A stretch of DNA of 43,916 bases from a virus. The DNA lies in IMG/VR virus record IMGVR_UViG_3300026512_000260, positions 1 through 43,916 of that record. The stretch is one strand, 5' to 3'. Both the position numbers and the translations under genes were made by a program. Under the pieces are notes generated by a model that did not search any database, was not told where the DNA came from, and saw only the letters and a list, made by a program, of their open reading frames with translations. This document shows positions 18,159 through 26,563 of this stretch, piece after piece (within the stretch, counting starts at the first letter, position 1; the number at the start of each line of letters is the position of its first letter).

Positions 18159-19895
18159 TTAAAAATCGTTCAAACTTTTAACTTTAATTAGGTTATTATA
18201 ATAATCATCAATTGCTGTATTATCTTGTGTAACATAAGAAAAAAAATCATCTTCAGACATTTCTTCAATAATCTTATGTTTCAATTCATTCTTTATGTTA
18301 GATGTTATTTTATTTATATCAAATAATTTATTTTTATTACCATTAGTATTATCATTTGAAAATATATCATTTAATATTTTTTTATCATTAGAAGTTACAG
18401 ATGATTTTGTTGTTGGTAAATCTTCTCTAAAATAAGTGTGTACGTAGCATATAAATGAATATGCCATTAACCTGTCTGTCAATCTTTTTGATGTATTATC
18501 TTTTTTTAGAGCCATTAATTCAGATGCCAAACTCTTTGATTTTATTCTTGTTGTATCTTCAGTAACAATATTGTACAAAGATGACATCATTTTTGGTTTT
18601 GTTTTATTGTCAGTAATAACACCCGGATTTAATTCAATGATTTTCGTTTTTTCTTTATTATATTTCTTTCTATAGAACATTCGATTTGATATTATTTCGT
18701 TTTCTTCTAGTCGCTCAACTAATTCTGCAGCATATGAATTTGCTTCTATTATAAGAAATGCATTTTTATGAGTTGTCATAAATTCAATGATTTCATTTTC
18801 CAAATCAATAATTCTGAAATCACCAACAAATTCAGCACATTGTCGTAAATATTCATCAGTAACTTCAATTACAGAGTTACATGCACCATAAGATGTTGCA
18901 ACATCGACACCGACATAATAAATTTTATCAGGGTTTAAATTAGAATAATATTCCCATGTTCCTTTTCCAAAGCCATTTTTTCTTGTATATGTTTTTTCTT
19001 CTTCTCGAATTACATTAGTTTCCATATTAATTAAATTTTGTAATTTGTTGAAAACTTCTCTATTGAGGAATGTATCATCACCACTTATAAATTTTAATTC
19101 CAATTCCTGTTCAATATCGTCTTCATTTCCAATTGATAAAATTAATTTTTTCTGTTGTGCTAACCATTCATCATCAGCAAATGGTGCTTCTGAATAATGA
19201 ATTCTCATTGGGTTAAAAATTGATTGTCCAGAAATTGATTTTGTCCATGTATCGTAAAACCATTGACCTATACCATATGTTTTATTTGGAGTAGATAGAA
19301 TTGCTATTCCGTGAGGAATATTTTTTTCACGTGCTACTTGATGTGCTTTTATAACAGCTGGTGCAATACCTGTAAAAGCTATTTGAATATTTCTTACGAA
19401 TGCAGCTTCATCGATAATTAAAAATGTTATTGTTTTACCTCTAAAAACACTTGTAGGGTTTGCTTGGTTAACTGTAGATGAAATAATTCTTGAATGGTTT
19501 TCTAACTCATATGTTTGCTCAGTTTTCTTTATATATTTCAATTTCATCCATTGAGGTAAATCGTCATAAATAATTCTACATTTTCTTGCAAAGTCTGTTG
19601 ATTCATCTCTGTCTCTAGAAATTATACCGACTGTAATATTAGAGTAAAATGTTGTTATATAAACTGCAAAAGCTTGAGTTATTGTAGAAATACCTATTTG
19701 CCTTGATTTTAAAGTTATTACGTAATGATCATTCATAAGTGATTTAACAAATTCTTTTTGCTTTTTGTAAGGTTTAATTTGTATAGTGCTTCCAGGTTCT
19801 TCTATTCTAACATAATTTTCAATAAAATAATTTGGATTAACTTTACATCTTATTAATTCTTTGGTTATATTCACATTGTGCGTTGATGATGACAT
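18159..19895 (-). CDS. terL: Terminase large subunit
   Basis: The DNA-packaging motor: it hydrolyses ATP to translocate DNA into the prohead and cuts concatemers. The N-terminal ATPase has a Walker A variant (KSRQIGIST, about residue 60), Walker B with catalytic Glu (LIIDEAAF, about 162) and the coupling motif ILSTPNK. The C-terminal RNase H-like nuclease begins at VGVDVATSYG (about 330) with a later acidic EANSYAAE. At 578 aa it is close to T4 gp17. ATG 19895 is chosen because GGAGG lies 8 nt upstream. No small terminase is recognisable in the window. Confidence 0.93.
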   Translation of the reverse strand: MSSSTHNVNITKELIRCKVNPNYFIENYVRIEEPGSTIQIKPYKKQKEFVKSLMNDHYVITLKSRQIGISTITQAFAVYITTFYSNITVGIISRDRDESTDFARKCRIIYDDLPQWMKLKYIKKTEQTYELENHSRIISSTVNQANPTSVFRGKTITFLIIDEAAFVRNIQIAFTGIAPAVIKAHQVAREKNIPHGIAILSTPNKTYGIGQWFYDTWTKSISGQSIFNPMRIHYSEAPFADDEWLAQQKKLILSIGNEDDIEQELELKFISGDDTFLNREVFNKLQNLINMETNVIREEEKTYTRKNGFGKGTWEYYSNLNPDKIYYVGVDVATSYGACNSVIEVTDEYLRQCAEFVGDFRIIDLENEIIEFMTTHKNAFLIIEANSYAAELVERLEENEIISNRMFYRKKYNKEKTKIIELNPGVITDNKTKPKMMSSLYNIVTEDTTRIKSKSLASELMALKKDNTSKRLTDRLMAYSFICYVHTYFREDLPTTKSSVTSNDKKILNDIFSNDNTNGNKNKLFDINKITSNIKNELKHKIIEEMSEDDFFSYVTQDNTAIDDYYNNLIKVKSLNDF

Positions 19896-19896
19896 G

Positions 19897-20673
19897 TTAA
19901 CATCCTCCACCTGCTGATACTGTAACCTGTACAGACCTTCTTAATTGATCAAGATAACCAAAATATGTATTTATATAGGTGTTAAAATTGTTTATCTGTG
20001 ATGTAAGAACTACAGGAATATCAGTTATTTCTGATATTAGTTCGTTTAAGTTTTGTGATGCATTTATAAACTGTTGTAAATTTATATTTTCAAATTTTTG
20101 ACTTATACTATCTATGTTTAATCTTAAAATAAATGATTTTAGAAAATCTATATCATCATTATCATATGGGCCGTTGGATTTTACTTGTGCAATTTTATTA
20201 AGTTCTGTATCACACAATTCCACAATTTGTTGTGTATAATATGAAATGTCTTGAATTTCTTGAATTGTTTCGTACATATACGTTATTATTTGTAATAACT
20301 CCCCTATAACATTTGAAATAGTCTTTGGAAAATTTTTTATATTATCAGTTATATCGGATAAAACTGGGATATCATCATCTGGATATTGAAGCATATGATT
20401 CATAGAATCATAATTAGAAACTTCAGGTGTTAAATATGTTTTGAAAATTGAAATAAATTGTTTTATATATTGATTATCATTATTTATACTTGAATCAAAA
20501 TTATTACAAGTAACTAGTAATTGGTTTGTATTATCAATAATGTTATCAAAATTTGATTTAAAATTACTGACTGTATTTCTATAAATCGAATCCATATTTA
20601 AAGCTTCGGTTTTTAATTCATTAAAATTTGTTTCTATTTCATCAATTATTTGTAATAATTCTGATATTGTCAT
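19897..20673 (-). CDS. Helical tail/baseplate-associated protein (258 aa)
   Basis: An acidic, Asn-rich, almost entirely helical protein with long heptad stretches. The ATG directly follows the stop of the putative hub gene, and the protein ends CC-proximal with AGGGC next to the terminase start. Its composition and helical layout resemble the 306-aa protein at 23747-24667, so the two may be distant relatives. A structural role is likely from context. Confidence 0.55.
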   Translation of the reverse strand: MTISELLQIIDEIETNFNELKTEALNMDSIYRNTVSNFKSNFDNIIDNTNQLLVTCNNFDSSINNDNQYIKQFISIFKTYLTPEVSNYDSMNHMLQYPDDDIPVLSDITDNIKNFPKTISNVIGELLQIITYMYETIQEIQDISYYTQQIVELCDTELNKIAQVKSNGPYDNDDIDFLKSFILRLNIDSISQKFENINLQQFINASQNLNELISEITDIPVVLTSQINNFNTYINTYFGYLDQLRRSVQVTVSAGGGC

Positions 20674-22200
20674 TTATAATTCTCCAACAGATTCTTTTAA
20701 ACTTGTTATATTATTTATTTTTTGCGAAATATTATTTCCAGAATTATGCACTTGACTCATGTTATTTGTTGTTTCAGAAATGGTTTGAGTTGTGTTATCA
20801 ACAATATTTGATACTTCGGTTTTTACATTTGATGAGAATCCATTTACTGAACTTTGTATATTTTTTAGATTATTAGATATGTCATTTACTTTACTTACTG
20901 GAATTATAGGTGATGCAGATCCTGGTTCTGATGGTGATGCTAAGTTTACATCATTTTTCATCATATTTGTCCGTATAATTGTAACTTCAGTTCCTAGCTG
21001 CCATGTTTTTCCTTTTTCTCGTGTTAATCGATATAATACTGATTCGACAATATACATTCCTGTATGTGGTCTTTGATCCGGATCATTTGACTTTATTTTT
21101 ATAGCTTCAGATGGCCACACAAATCTGAGTGTTGGTATATTTTCAAATTTTACAACTCCACGTGTTACAAATGTATACTCATACCCTAAATGACTTGTTA
21201 TAGGATCAAAACAACATTTATATGATGGATGTTCTGAAATTATAACATGCTTTATATTATTAGCCTTTCCTATTACATTTTCTTTATTTCTATCATATTT
21301 TACATGAACTGATCCATGTTTGTTTATTAATTTCTTTTCATCACATTCTAGTTTCTTAAATAAAATTTTATGTGGTTTTGCTACAATTGTATATTTTGTT
21401 GGATCTATTGTGTGTGAACTAAATTGAATTTTATCAGATACAACAAAAGTTTTACCACCAAGTTCTTGTTTCATTAAACTTGGTATATTTATTGCACCCG
21501 GTGTTCTGATTACAAATTCTTTTTCATAATTTTCACTTTTAAGTAGCTGGTGAGTATTTATTATATAAAGTCTAACATTTGATGTATCTGTAGAATTTTT
21601 TGACGGCAAGATACATTTAATAACTGCATCAGACGAGAATCCATACCACCAATCTATATAATTAAGAACTTTTAAAAATGGTTCTTTTTTAATATAAATT
21701 TGAGGAATTTTCTTTTCTTTTTGAATTTTATACTTTTTAAATTCTTCAACATTTGGTGGTTTAATTAAATCTACGACTTCATATGGTTTTTTGTTTCTTA
21801 ATAATTGGGGGTGAACATTATAATTTACAGCATCATAAACCTGACGCATGTAAAACATCATATAATCTCTACCAACATTTGGTATTCTTCTTTCTGATTG
21901 TGGCAAACTGACTTTCCTTGTTGGTGAATACATATCATGTTTTGATAAAATTGGAATTAATGAATATTTGTCGATATGTAATGGACTTTCTGAATGTTGA
22001 TATGTTTCTATTGTTAAGTCTAAAAAGATTATATCTTTAAAATATTTATCAATAACCTCTTTTGTAACAACTATTGCTACTTGAGGAATTGGTAGATTTA
22101 AACTGTAAATTATTTGTATGTCCTTCACATATGAAGATATGTTAAACTCACCAGCTACAGTATAAAGCTTTGCCTTTATTTTATAATCATCTATTCTCAT
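20674..22200 (-). CDS. Putative tail hub / baseplate protein (508 aa)
   Basis: A mixed strand-helix protein with the layout of contractile-tail hub proteins: an N-terminal strand-rich domain opening with KAKLYTVAGEFNISSYVKD, a central domain with RTPGAINIPSL, and a late strand region ending GMYIVESVLYRLTREKGK, which resembles the end of gp27/GpD-like hub domains. The last 90 residues are a Ser/Asn-rich helical tail. It lies two genes from the PAAR spike tip. The hub call rests on context and general pattern, not on a diagnostic motif. Confidence 0.55.
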   Translation of the reverse strand: MRIDDYKIKAKLYTVAGEFNISSYVKDIQIIYSLNLPIPQVAIVVTKEVIDKYFKDIIFLDLTIETYQHSESPLHIDKYSLIPILSKHDMYSPTRKVSLPQSERRIPNVGRDYMMFYMRQVYDAVNYNVHPQLLRNKKPYEVVDLIKPPNVEEFKKYKIQKEKKIPQIYIKKEPFLKVLNYIDWWYGFSSDAVIKCILPSKNSTDTSNVRLYIINTHQLLKSENYEKEFVIRTPGAINIPSLMKQELGGKTFVVSDKIQFSSHTIDPTKYTIVAKPHKILFKKLECDEKKLINKHGSVHVKYDRNKENVIGKANNIKHVIISEHPSYKCCFDPITSHLGYEYTFVTRGVVKFENIPTLRFVWPSEAIKIKSNDPDQRPHTGMYIVESVLYRLTREKGKTWQLGTEVTIIRTNMMKNDVNLASPSEPGSASPIIPVSKVNDISNNLKNIQSSVNGFSSNVKTEVSNIVDNTTQTISETTNNMSQVHNSGNNISQKINNITSLKESVGEL

Positions 22201-22235
22201 ATTTTTTGTTCCTATTTTTTTGCATATTATTTTTA

Positions 22236-22670
22236 TTAAAAAGAATCGAATACTTCATACGATACAAATTCTGGTATTTCAATAAACAATTCTAATTCTG
22301 ATAATTTAAATCCATATTTTGATTTAAATGAAAAAATTAATGGATCCTCGTCTTTATAAATATATTTTCTATAATTTTCAGTAAATTCATTATTTACATG
22401 TGTTTTAATAAACGCATTTTCTAAAAATCGTATACCAATGTCTGTTTTTATTCGTGTATAAATATTTTGTTTGATATAATTATTATTGAGTTTTAGTTCG
22501 TGTATTTTGCCCATACTACTAATTATTTCATAATAGTTATTTGAAGATACATTTACTTTTAACAAATTTTGATGTATAATTTCCAGCGAATTAGGAACGT
22601 ATACATCAAATATTATATAACCTTTTCGTTTTATAGGAAAAGGATAATAATTTCGTTTAAGCATTTTCAT
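22236..22670 (-). CDS. Hypothetical protein (144 aa)
   Basis: A 144-aa protein starting within the end of the sliding clamp gene (14-nt overlap), so translation is coupled. It contains FDVYVPNSLEIIHQNLLKV and a strand-rich end (LELFIEIPEFVSYEVF). I recognise no family. Its position between clamp and hub would fit a tail completion or baseplate factor, but that is context only. Confidence 0.6.
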   Translation of the reverse strand: MKMLKRNYYPFPIKRKGYIIFDVYVPNSLEIIHQNLLKVNVSSNNYYEIISSMGKIHELKLNNNYIKQNIYTRIKTDIGIRFLENAFIKTHVNNEFTENYRKYIYKDEDPLIFSFKSKYGFKLSELELFIEIPEFVSYEVFDSF

Positions 22671-23394
22671 CGTTTATAATTCCACAATAAATGTTTGTTT
22701 TTTCATCATTAGTTTGAATATGTGCTAAATACCGATTTATTTTCTGTAGGAAGTATACATTTAAGTATACGTCTGAATTGAATGGATGATCAATTATTAA
22801 AGAATTTGTTATGTGCTTTCTTCCAATTTTTAAATCATTAATTTCAGGTATAATATCAAATTTAGCATTTTTTGTTTTAGATTCTGATTCAAAAGTTAAC
22901 AATGATTTGTTTTCCTGAATAATGATATTTATTATTGAAATAAAACTTTTCGAAATATGTTGCATTCTTGCTAATGATTTAAATGGAATTCTTGATTTAA
23001 ATACAAGGATTTTTTCATTTATTCCATTTTTATCTAATTCTTCATCGGTAATAAATGGATTATTACAAACATCTGAAGATGCCAAACGTGTTGTTACACT
23101 TGTAAAATTGTCCTTTAATGTTAGATTTCGATCATCTACATCTATTTCAACGCGGTCTTTTGAATTTGTAGGTAAAAATATTTTTGCTAAATTTAAGAAT
23201 TCACTAATAGATACAATTGTTAAAGAAACGTTATTAAAACTATCATCCAATTTTATGTCGTACGATACAATTTTATTATCACTTCTAATACGTATTCTAC
23301 CATTTCTTATTTCACAATCACTACATTTTTTTGAAAGTGCTGTCAAGATGTCTATAAAATTTCCATATTGTTCTCTGTCGAAAGTTAATGCCAT
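22657..23394 (-). CDS. Sliding clamp (PCNA / T4 gp45-like)
   Basis: A ring-forming processivity factor for the polymerase; in T4-type phages it also activates late transcription. The 245-aa length and two-fold repeated strand pattern fit the clamp fold: FTSVTTRLASSDV, FKSRIPFKSLARMQHISK and a matching C-terminal half (NVYFLQKINRYLAHIQTN). ATG 23394 lies 8 nt after TTGGAGG; the longer frame would start at a TTG inside that box. It sits among tail genes, between the PAAR tip and the hub, unlike T4, where it is with the clamp loader. Confidence 0.7.
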   Translation of the reverse strand: MALTFDREQYGNFIDILTALSKKCSDCEIRNGRIRIRSDNKIVSYDIKLDDSFNNVSLTIVSISEFLNLAKIFLPTNSKDRVEIDVDDRNLTLKDNFTSVTTRLASSDVCNNPFITDEELDKNGINEKILVFKSRIPFKSLARMQHISKSFISIINIIIQENKSLLTFESESKTKNAKFDIIPEINDLKIGRKHITNSLIIDHPFNSDVYLNVYFLQKINRYLAHIQTNDEKTNIYCGIINDENA

Positions 23395-23423
23395 TAATTT
23401 AACCTCCAAATAATTTTTTATAT

Positions 23424-23747
23424 TTACGTATTTCCTTCATTACCAGTATATGTATCCGGACTTCCTGTTACAATATTTCCAGTAAAGCAACCAACAAATG
23501 GATCAGTTATTCGAGCTTTTTGTAAATTATTAACATATACAGTTGGACTTCCGGATATTATTATCCCAATATGACCACAAAATCCAAGTACAATATCAGT
23601 TTGACGTGCTGAATTTAAATTATTTATATATACGTCTGGGCTTCCTGTAACGATTACACCACACATAGGTATTGGTACAATGTGACAAAAGCAAATACCA
23701 CAACCAATGTCTGTTAAACGTGCAGAATTTAAGCATATACCACTCAT
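23424..23747 (-). CDS. PAAR-repeat spike tip protein
   Basis: A small cysteine- and glycine-rich protein that caps the tail spike and helps pierce the cell envelope, as T4 gp5.4 and type VI secretion PAAR proteins do. It has four imperfect repeats of the form TGSPxVYxNNLxxARxTD, with Cys/His residues (CFCHIVPIPMCG) that could bind the metal typical of PAAR tips. At 107 aa it is the usual size for a bare PAAR protein without effector domain. Its start overlaps the upstream stop by 1 nt (TAATG). Confidence 0.85.
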   Translation of the reverse strand: MSGICLNSARLTDIGCGICFCHIVPIPMCGVIVTGSPDVYINNLNSARQTDIVLGFCGHIGIIISGSPTVYVNNLQKARITDPFVGCFTGNIVTGSPDTYTGNEGNT

Positions 23748-24667
23748 TATATTATGACCCTATTGATTATTTTAGAATCAATATAATTACTTAAGTTGTC
23801 AAAATATGCATCAATTGATTCAGGTGTGCAACAATCTATTTCTGACTGAAATTCAGCATGTTTTGAATTTATAAAATTATTTAAATTTAAAAATACTGAC
23901 TTTATAGATTCTACATAATTATCATATATTTCTTCTAATTCAACACTTATATCATTCATTATTTGAGTTGTTGATGTATAATTTTTTTCAATGACAGTTT
24001 TTAATGCACTACCTTGTGGTGTATTATTTGCATTATCTGAGTAATATTTTATAAATTGAAGATTATCGAAATCTACATTTGCTTTTATTGTATTTCTCAT
24101 AGCCATGAATGATACAAGGTTACCAATTTTAGAATTTGTTTCATGAATCGATTCTTGTGTTGAATCTATATTTGTCGTTATTTGATTAAGTGAATTTATA
24201 AATTCGTTTAATATTTCGATAGTTTTATTTATGATAAAAACAACTCTATTGTAATACGTATTTTCTGAATCATCATCGATATGACTAATATCATTTACAT
24301 CAGAAAATAATTTTTTTAAATAATCTTGTAAGAAATTATTTAAGAATATAGAAAAATAATATTTAAAAAATTTTGTGTAAATTACAACATTGTTAACAGA
24401 TGATACGATAATTTTATGTTTTGCATTTATTGGACTTGCAATAACATGATTGTTGAATAAATCAAACTTATCTTGAAAACTTTGTTGAAAATCTGATATA
24501 AACGGTACTATTGTAGTATTTCTATAATCCGTAAATCTTGATATTTCTATATCACATTTTGAGTACGATGATCCATTTGGTGATTTTATTTTTATTGAAT
24601 TCAAAAAATCTATGAAATCATCAGAGAATGTTTTCAAATATTCGATATAAACCGTATTGTTGTTCAT
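23747..24667 (-). CDS. Helical structural protein (306 aa)
   Basis: A mostly helical protein with long amphipathic segments, encoded immediately before the PAAR tip and overlapping it. Start at ATG 24667 behind GGAGGCC. No enzyme motif is present. Probably a baseplate or tail-tip component from position; similar in composition to the 258-aa protein before the terminase. Confidence 0.55.
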   Translation of the reverse strand: MNNNTVYIEYLKTFSDDFIDFLNSIKIKSPNGSSYSKCDIEISRFTDYRNTTIVPFISDFQQSFQDKFDLFNNHVIASPINAKHKIIVSSVNNVVIYTKFFKYYFSIFLNNFLQDYLKKLFSDVNDISHIDDDSENTYYNRVVFIINKTIEILNEFINSLNQITTNIDSTQESIHETNSKIGNLVSFMAMRNTIKANVDFDNLQFIKYYSDNANNTPQGSALKTVIEKNYTSTTQIMNDISVELEEIYDNYVESIKSVFLNLNNFINSKHAEFQSEIDCCTPESIDAYFDNLSNYIDSKIINRVII

Positions 24668-24710
24668 TTGGCCTCCTTCTACAAAATAACAAAGGGTAGG
24701 GAAATCTTAA

Positions 24711-25016
24711 TTAATCACTGTTTTTTAGTTCATCTCTAATTTTTGGTTTTATTCTGTCTAACAATTCCGTATCATGTAATGCATGTGAATTTTCCTTTAA
24801 TTCTTCATCGATGAATTTTGTTGCTAAGTTTTGTATTTTTCCAGATAATTCTAATACAATATCTGCATCAAATTGTGTTTTTGGAATTCCAGATAAAAAC
24901 ATGTTAACGACATATCCTGTAGATCCATCTGCATTTTGTACTTCTTTTCTTTGTATTTGCATGCTATCGATTATTAGGTTCATCAACCATTCTTCTTTAG
25001 TAGACATAATTTTCAT
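24711..25016 (-). CDS. Hypothetical protein (101 aa)
   Basis: A 101-aa acidic protein with an N-terminal strand pair (LIIDSMQIQRKEVQNADG, YVVNMFLSG) and a helical second half. Start at ATG 25016, 8 nt after GTGGAGG. No domain is recognised. It may belong to the tail cluster that follows it in the transcript. Confidence 0.55.
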   Translation of the reverse strand: MKIMSTKEEWLMNLIIDSMQIQRKEVQNADGSTGYVVNMFLSGIPKTQFDADIVLELSGKIQNLATKFIDEELKENSHALHDTELLDRIKPKIRDELKNSD

Positions 25017-25051
25017 TAATCAGTCCTCCACATAAAAAAATTTATTAAGAA

Positions 25052-25756
25052 TTATTTAGATTTATATTTTTGTTCAATAAAAAGATAAATGGATTGAATG
25101 TATGGGAGGATTTTTAACCAGTAAAAATCATAATTTATTTTTGATTTATAATATTGAAGTATTTTTGGTTCCATTGTGTTTACGTTATTTATAATTACAT
25201 TATTTTTTAGATAGAGTTTTTGTTTATTTGTAACAAACATTACAGGTTCTGCATTTAGAAACCATAATTTAAAATAATACATCCATTGCTTATATTCATT
25301 AAAAAACAAATATAAATGTTTCAGTATACCCAATGGTAAATCATCACCTTTAATTATAATTTTGTTATTTTCACAAATAGCAAAATATGATTTTTTGTTT
25401 TTGTGTATAACAAGTAATTTACTTATCCATGATTTTTTAAACGTGAAAATTGAATTTTTTGCGAAAATTGAATCGTTTATATTTTTATTTATTACAACTG
25501 AATCTTGGGTATAAATTATTCCATCCATTTCATAACATATTAATTTGCTGAATGAATAAAGAATGAAGGGTAAGTATCTACTTACCCCTTTTTCTTTTAT
25601 TTTTTTACCAAACAATACATTACGTTGTTGTTTATTTTCTACTTTCAATAAATGATCATCATCAAAAAGATGTGCATATAATGTTGGTCCTGCAGCATTT
25701 ATATCATAGTATGTAAACGGTGTATTAAATGCTAGCTTATTTGTTACTATCTTCAT
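25052..25756 (-). CDS. Hypothetical protein with polymerase-palm-like motifs (234 aa)
   Basis: Function unassigned. The N-terminal region has YYDINAAGPTLYAHLF, which recalls the family B polymerase motif A (DxxSLYP), and 75 residues later ICYEMDGIIYTQD, which recalls motif C (YxDTDSI). The spacing is shorter than in true polymerases and motif B is not evident, so this may be coincidence or a degenerate minimal polymerase-like protein. Its start overlaps the end of the 265-aa gene. It is followed by a strand-rich basic half. Confidence 0.5.
   Translation of the reverse strand: MKIVTNKLAFNTPFTYYDINAAGPTLYAHLFDDDHLLKVENKQQRNVLFGKKIKEKGVSRYLPFILYSFSKLICYEMDGIIYTQDSVVINKNINDSIFAKNSIFTFKKSWISKLLVIHKNKKSYFAICENNKIIIKGDDLPLGILKHLYLFFNEYKQWMYYFKLWFLNAEPVMFVTNKQKLYLKNNVIINNVNTMEPKILQYYKSKINYDFYWLKILPYIQSIYLFIEQKYKSK
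25568..25587 (+). terminator. Possible antisense intrinsic terminator inside a gene
   Basis: An 8-bp stem (GGGTAAGT/ACTTACCC, 4-nt loop) followed on the plus strand by CTTTTTCTTTT. It lies inside a minus-strand coding region, so it would stop antisense transcription. It may simply be codon coincidence. Confidence 0.3.
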
Positions 25757-26534
25757 CTTTAAGTATTTCTTTTTTAAGTTTAGAAATTATTGCAATTGGT
25801 TTTGTAACATTGTCTTTCTTTAACGAATAAAAGAATGTTGCCCAAATAATCATATGCCATGTTGTGTATGCTTCCAATGCGGTAAGATCTTCTTTCATAT
25901 GTTTAAAATCTTTTTTAGGCATCACATCTTCAAGTATTGATTCTGCAATGTTAACATTTATATTTTTTATTGTATCGACATTAAAATCAGAAAATCCACT
26001 ATCTGATGTTTTTTCAGCTTTTTCTATGGATGAACGCATGTGTGCTTTTTCTATGTTGTTAATATCAACTTTTATACTTATCTTTCTTTTTGTTTCTGAA
26101 TGTGAAACAATTAATGCGTTTCCCATTATAAGTTTACTCGTACCAGCATAATTATTTATTATATATATTCCCTCAGTTGTTTTGATATTTAAAAAGTTAT
26201 AGTCAACATTACTTAATATTGCTATTATTTTTTTAGATTTTTCATCTAAATTAAAGAGTTTTGTATCTTTATTTTTTGTTAGCATTGCTTCTATAAATCC
26301 ACCATATTGATAAAAATACTGCATTGTATAACCACTTTTTTGTATATTATCAACAAGTTCTTTTGTTGATACATATGTATAACGTTCACTAAATAATCCA
26401 AACGAATAACTACCTAAATGAATTATATATTTGTTTGAATGTAGACTTGAATTTTTATTTATTACGTTTTCGATAATGACTGGTACTAAATCATTTGGTT
26501 TGTATGCATCTTTTATAGTTCCTAAAACTATCAT
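25737..26534 (-). CDS. Hypothetical protein (265 aa)
   Basis: A 265-aa protein encoded directly downstream of the RNA polymerase beta gene. It has a strand-rich first half (YIIHLGSYSFGLFSERYTYVS) and a helical C-terminus ending in an acidic-basic tail. I recognise no domain. Start at ATG 26534 behind AGAGAGGTG. Position suggests a transcription-related partner, which is inference. Confidence 0.55.
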   Translation of the reverse strand: MIVLGTIKDAYKPNDLVPVIIENVINKNSSLHSNKYIIHLGSYSFGLFSERYTYVSTKELVDNIQKSGYTMQYFYQYGGFIEAMLTKNKDTKLFNLDEKSKKIIAILSNVDYNFLNIKTTEGIYIINNYAGTSKLIMGNALIVSHSETKRKISIKVDINNIEKAHMRSSIEKAEKTSDSGFSDFNVDTIKNINVNIAESILEDVMPKKDFKHMKEDLTALEAYTTWHMIIWATFFYSLKKDNVTKPIAIISKLKKEILKDEDSNK

Positions 26535-26563
26535 AATAAAACACCTCTCTTTGTTTTTTATAA

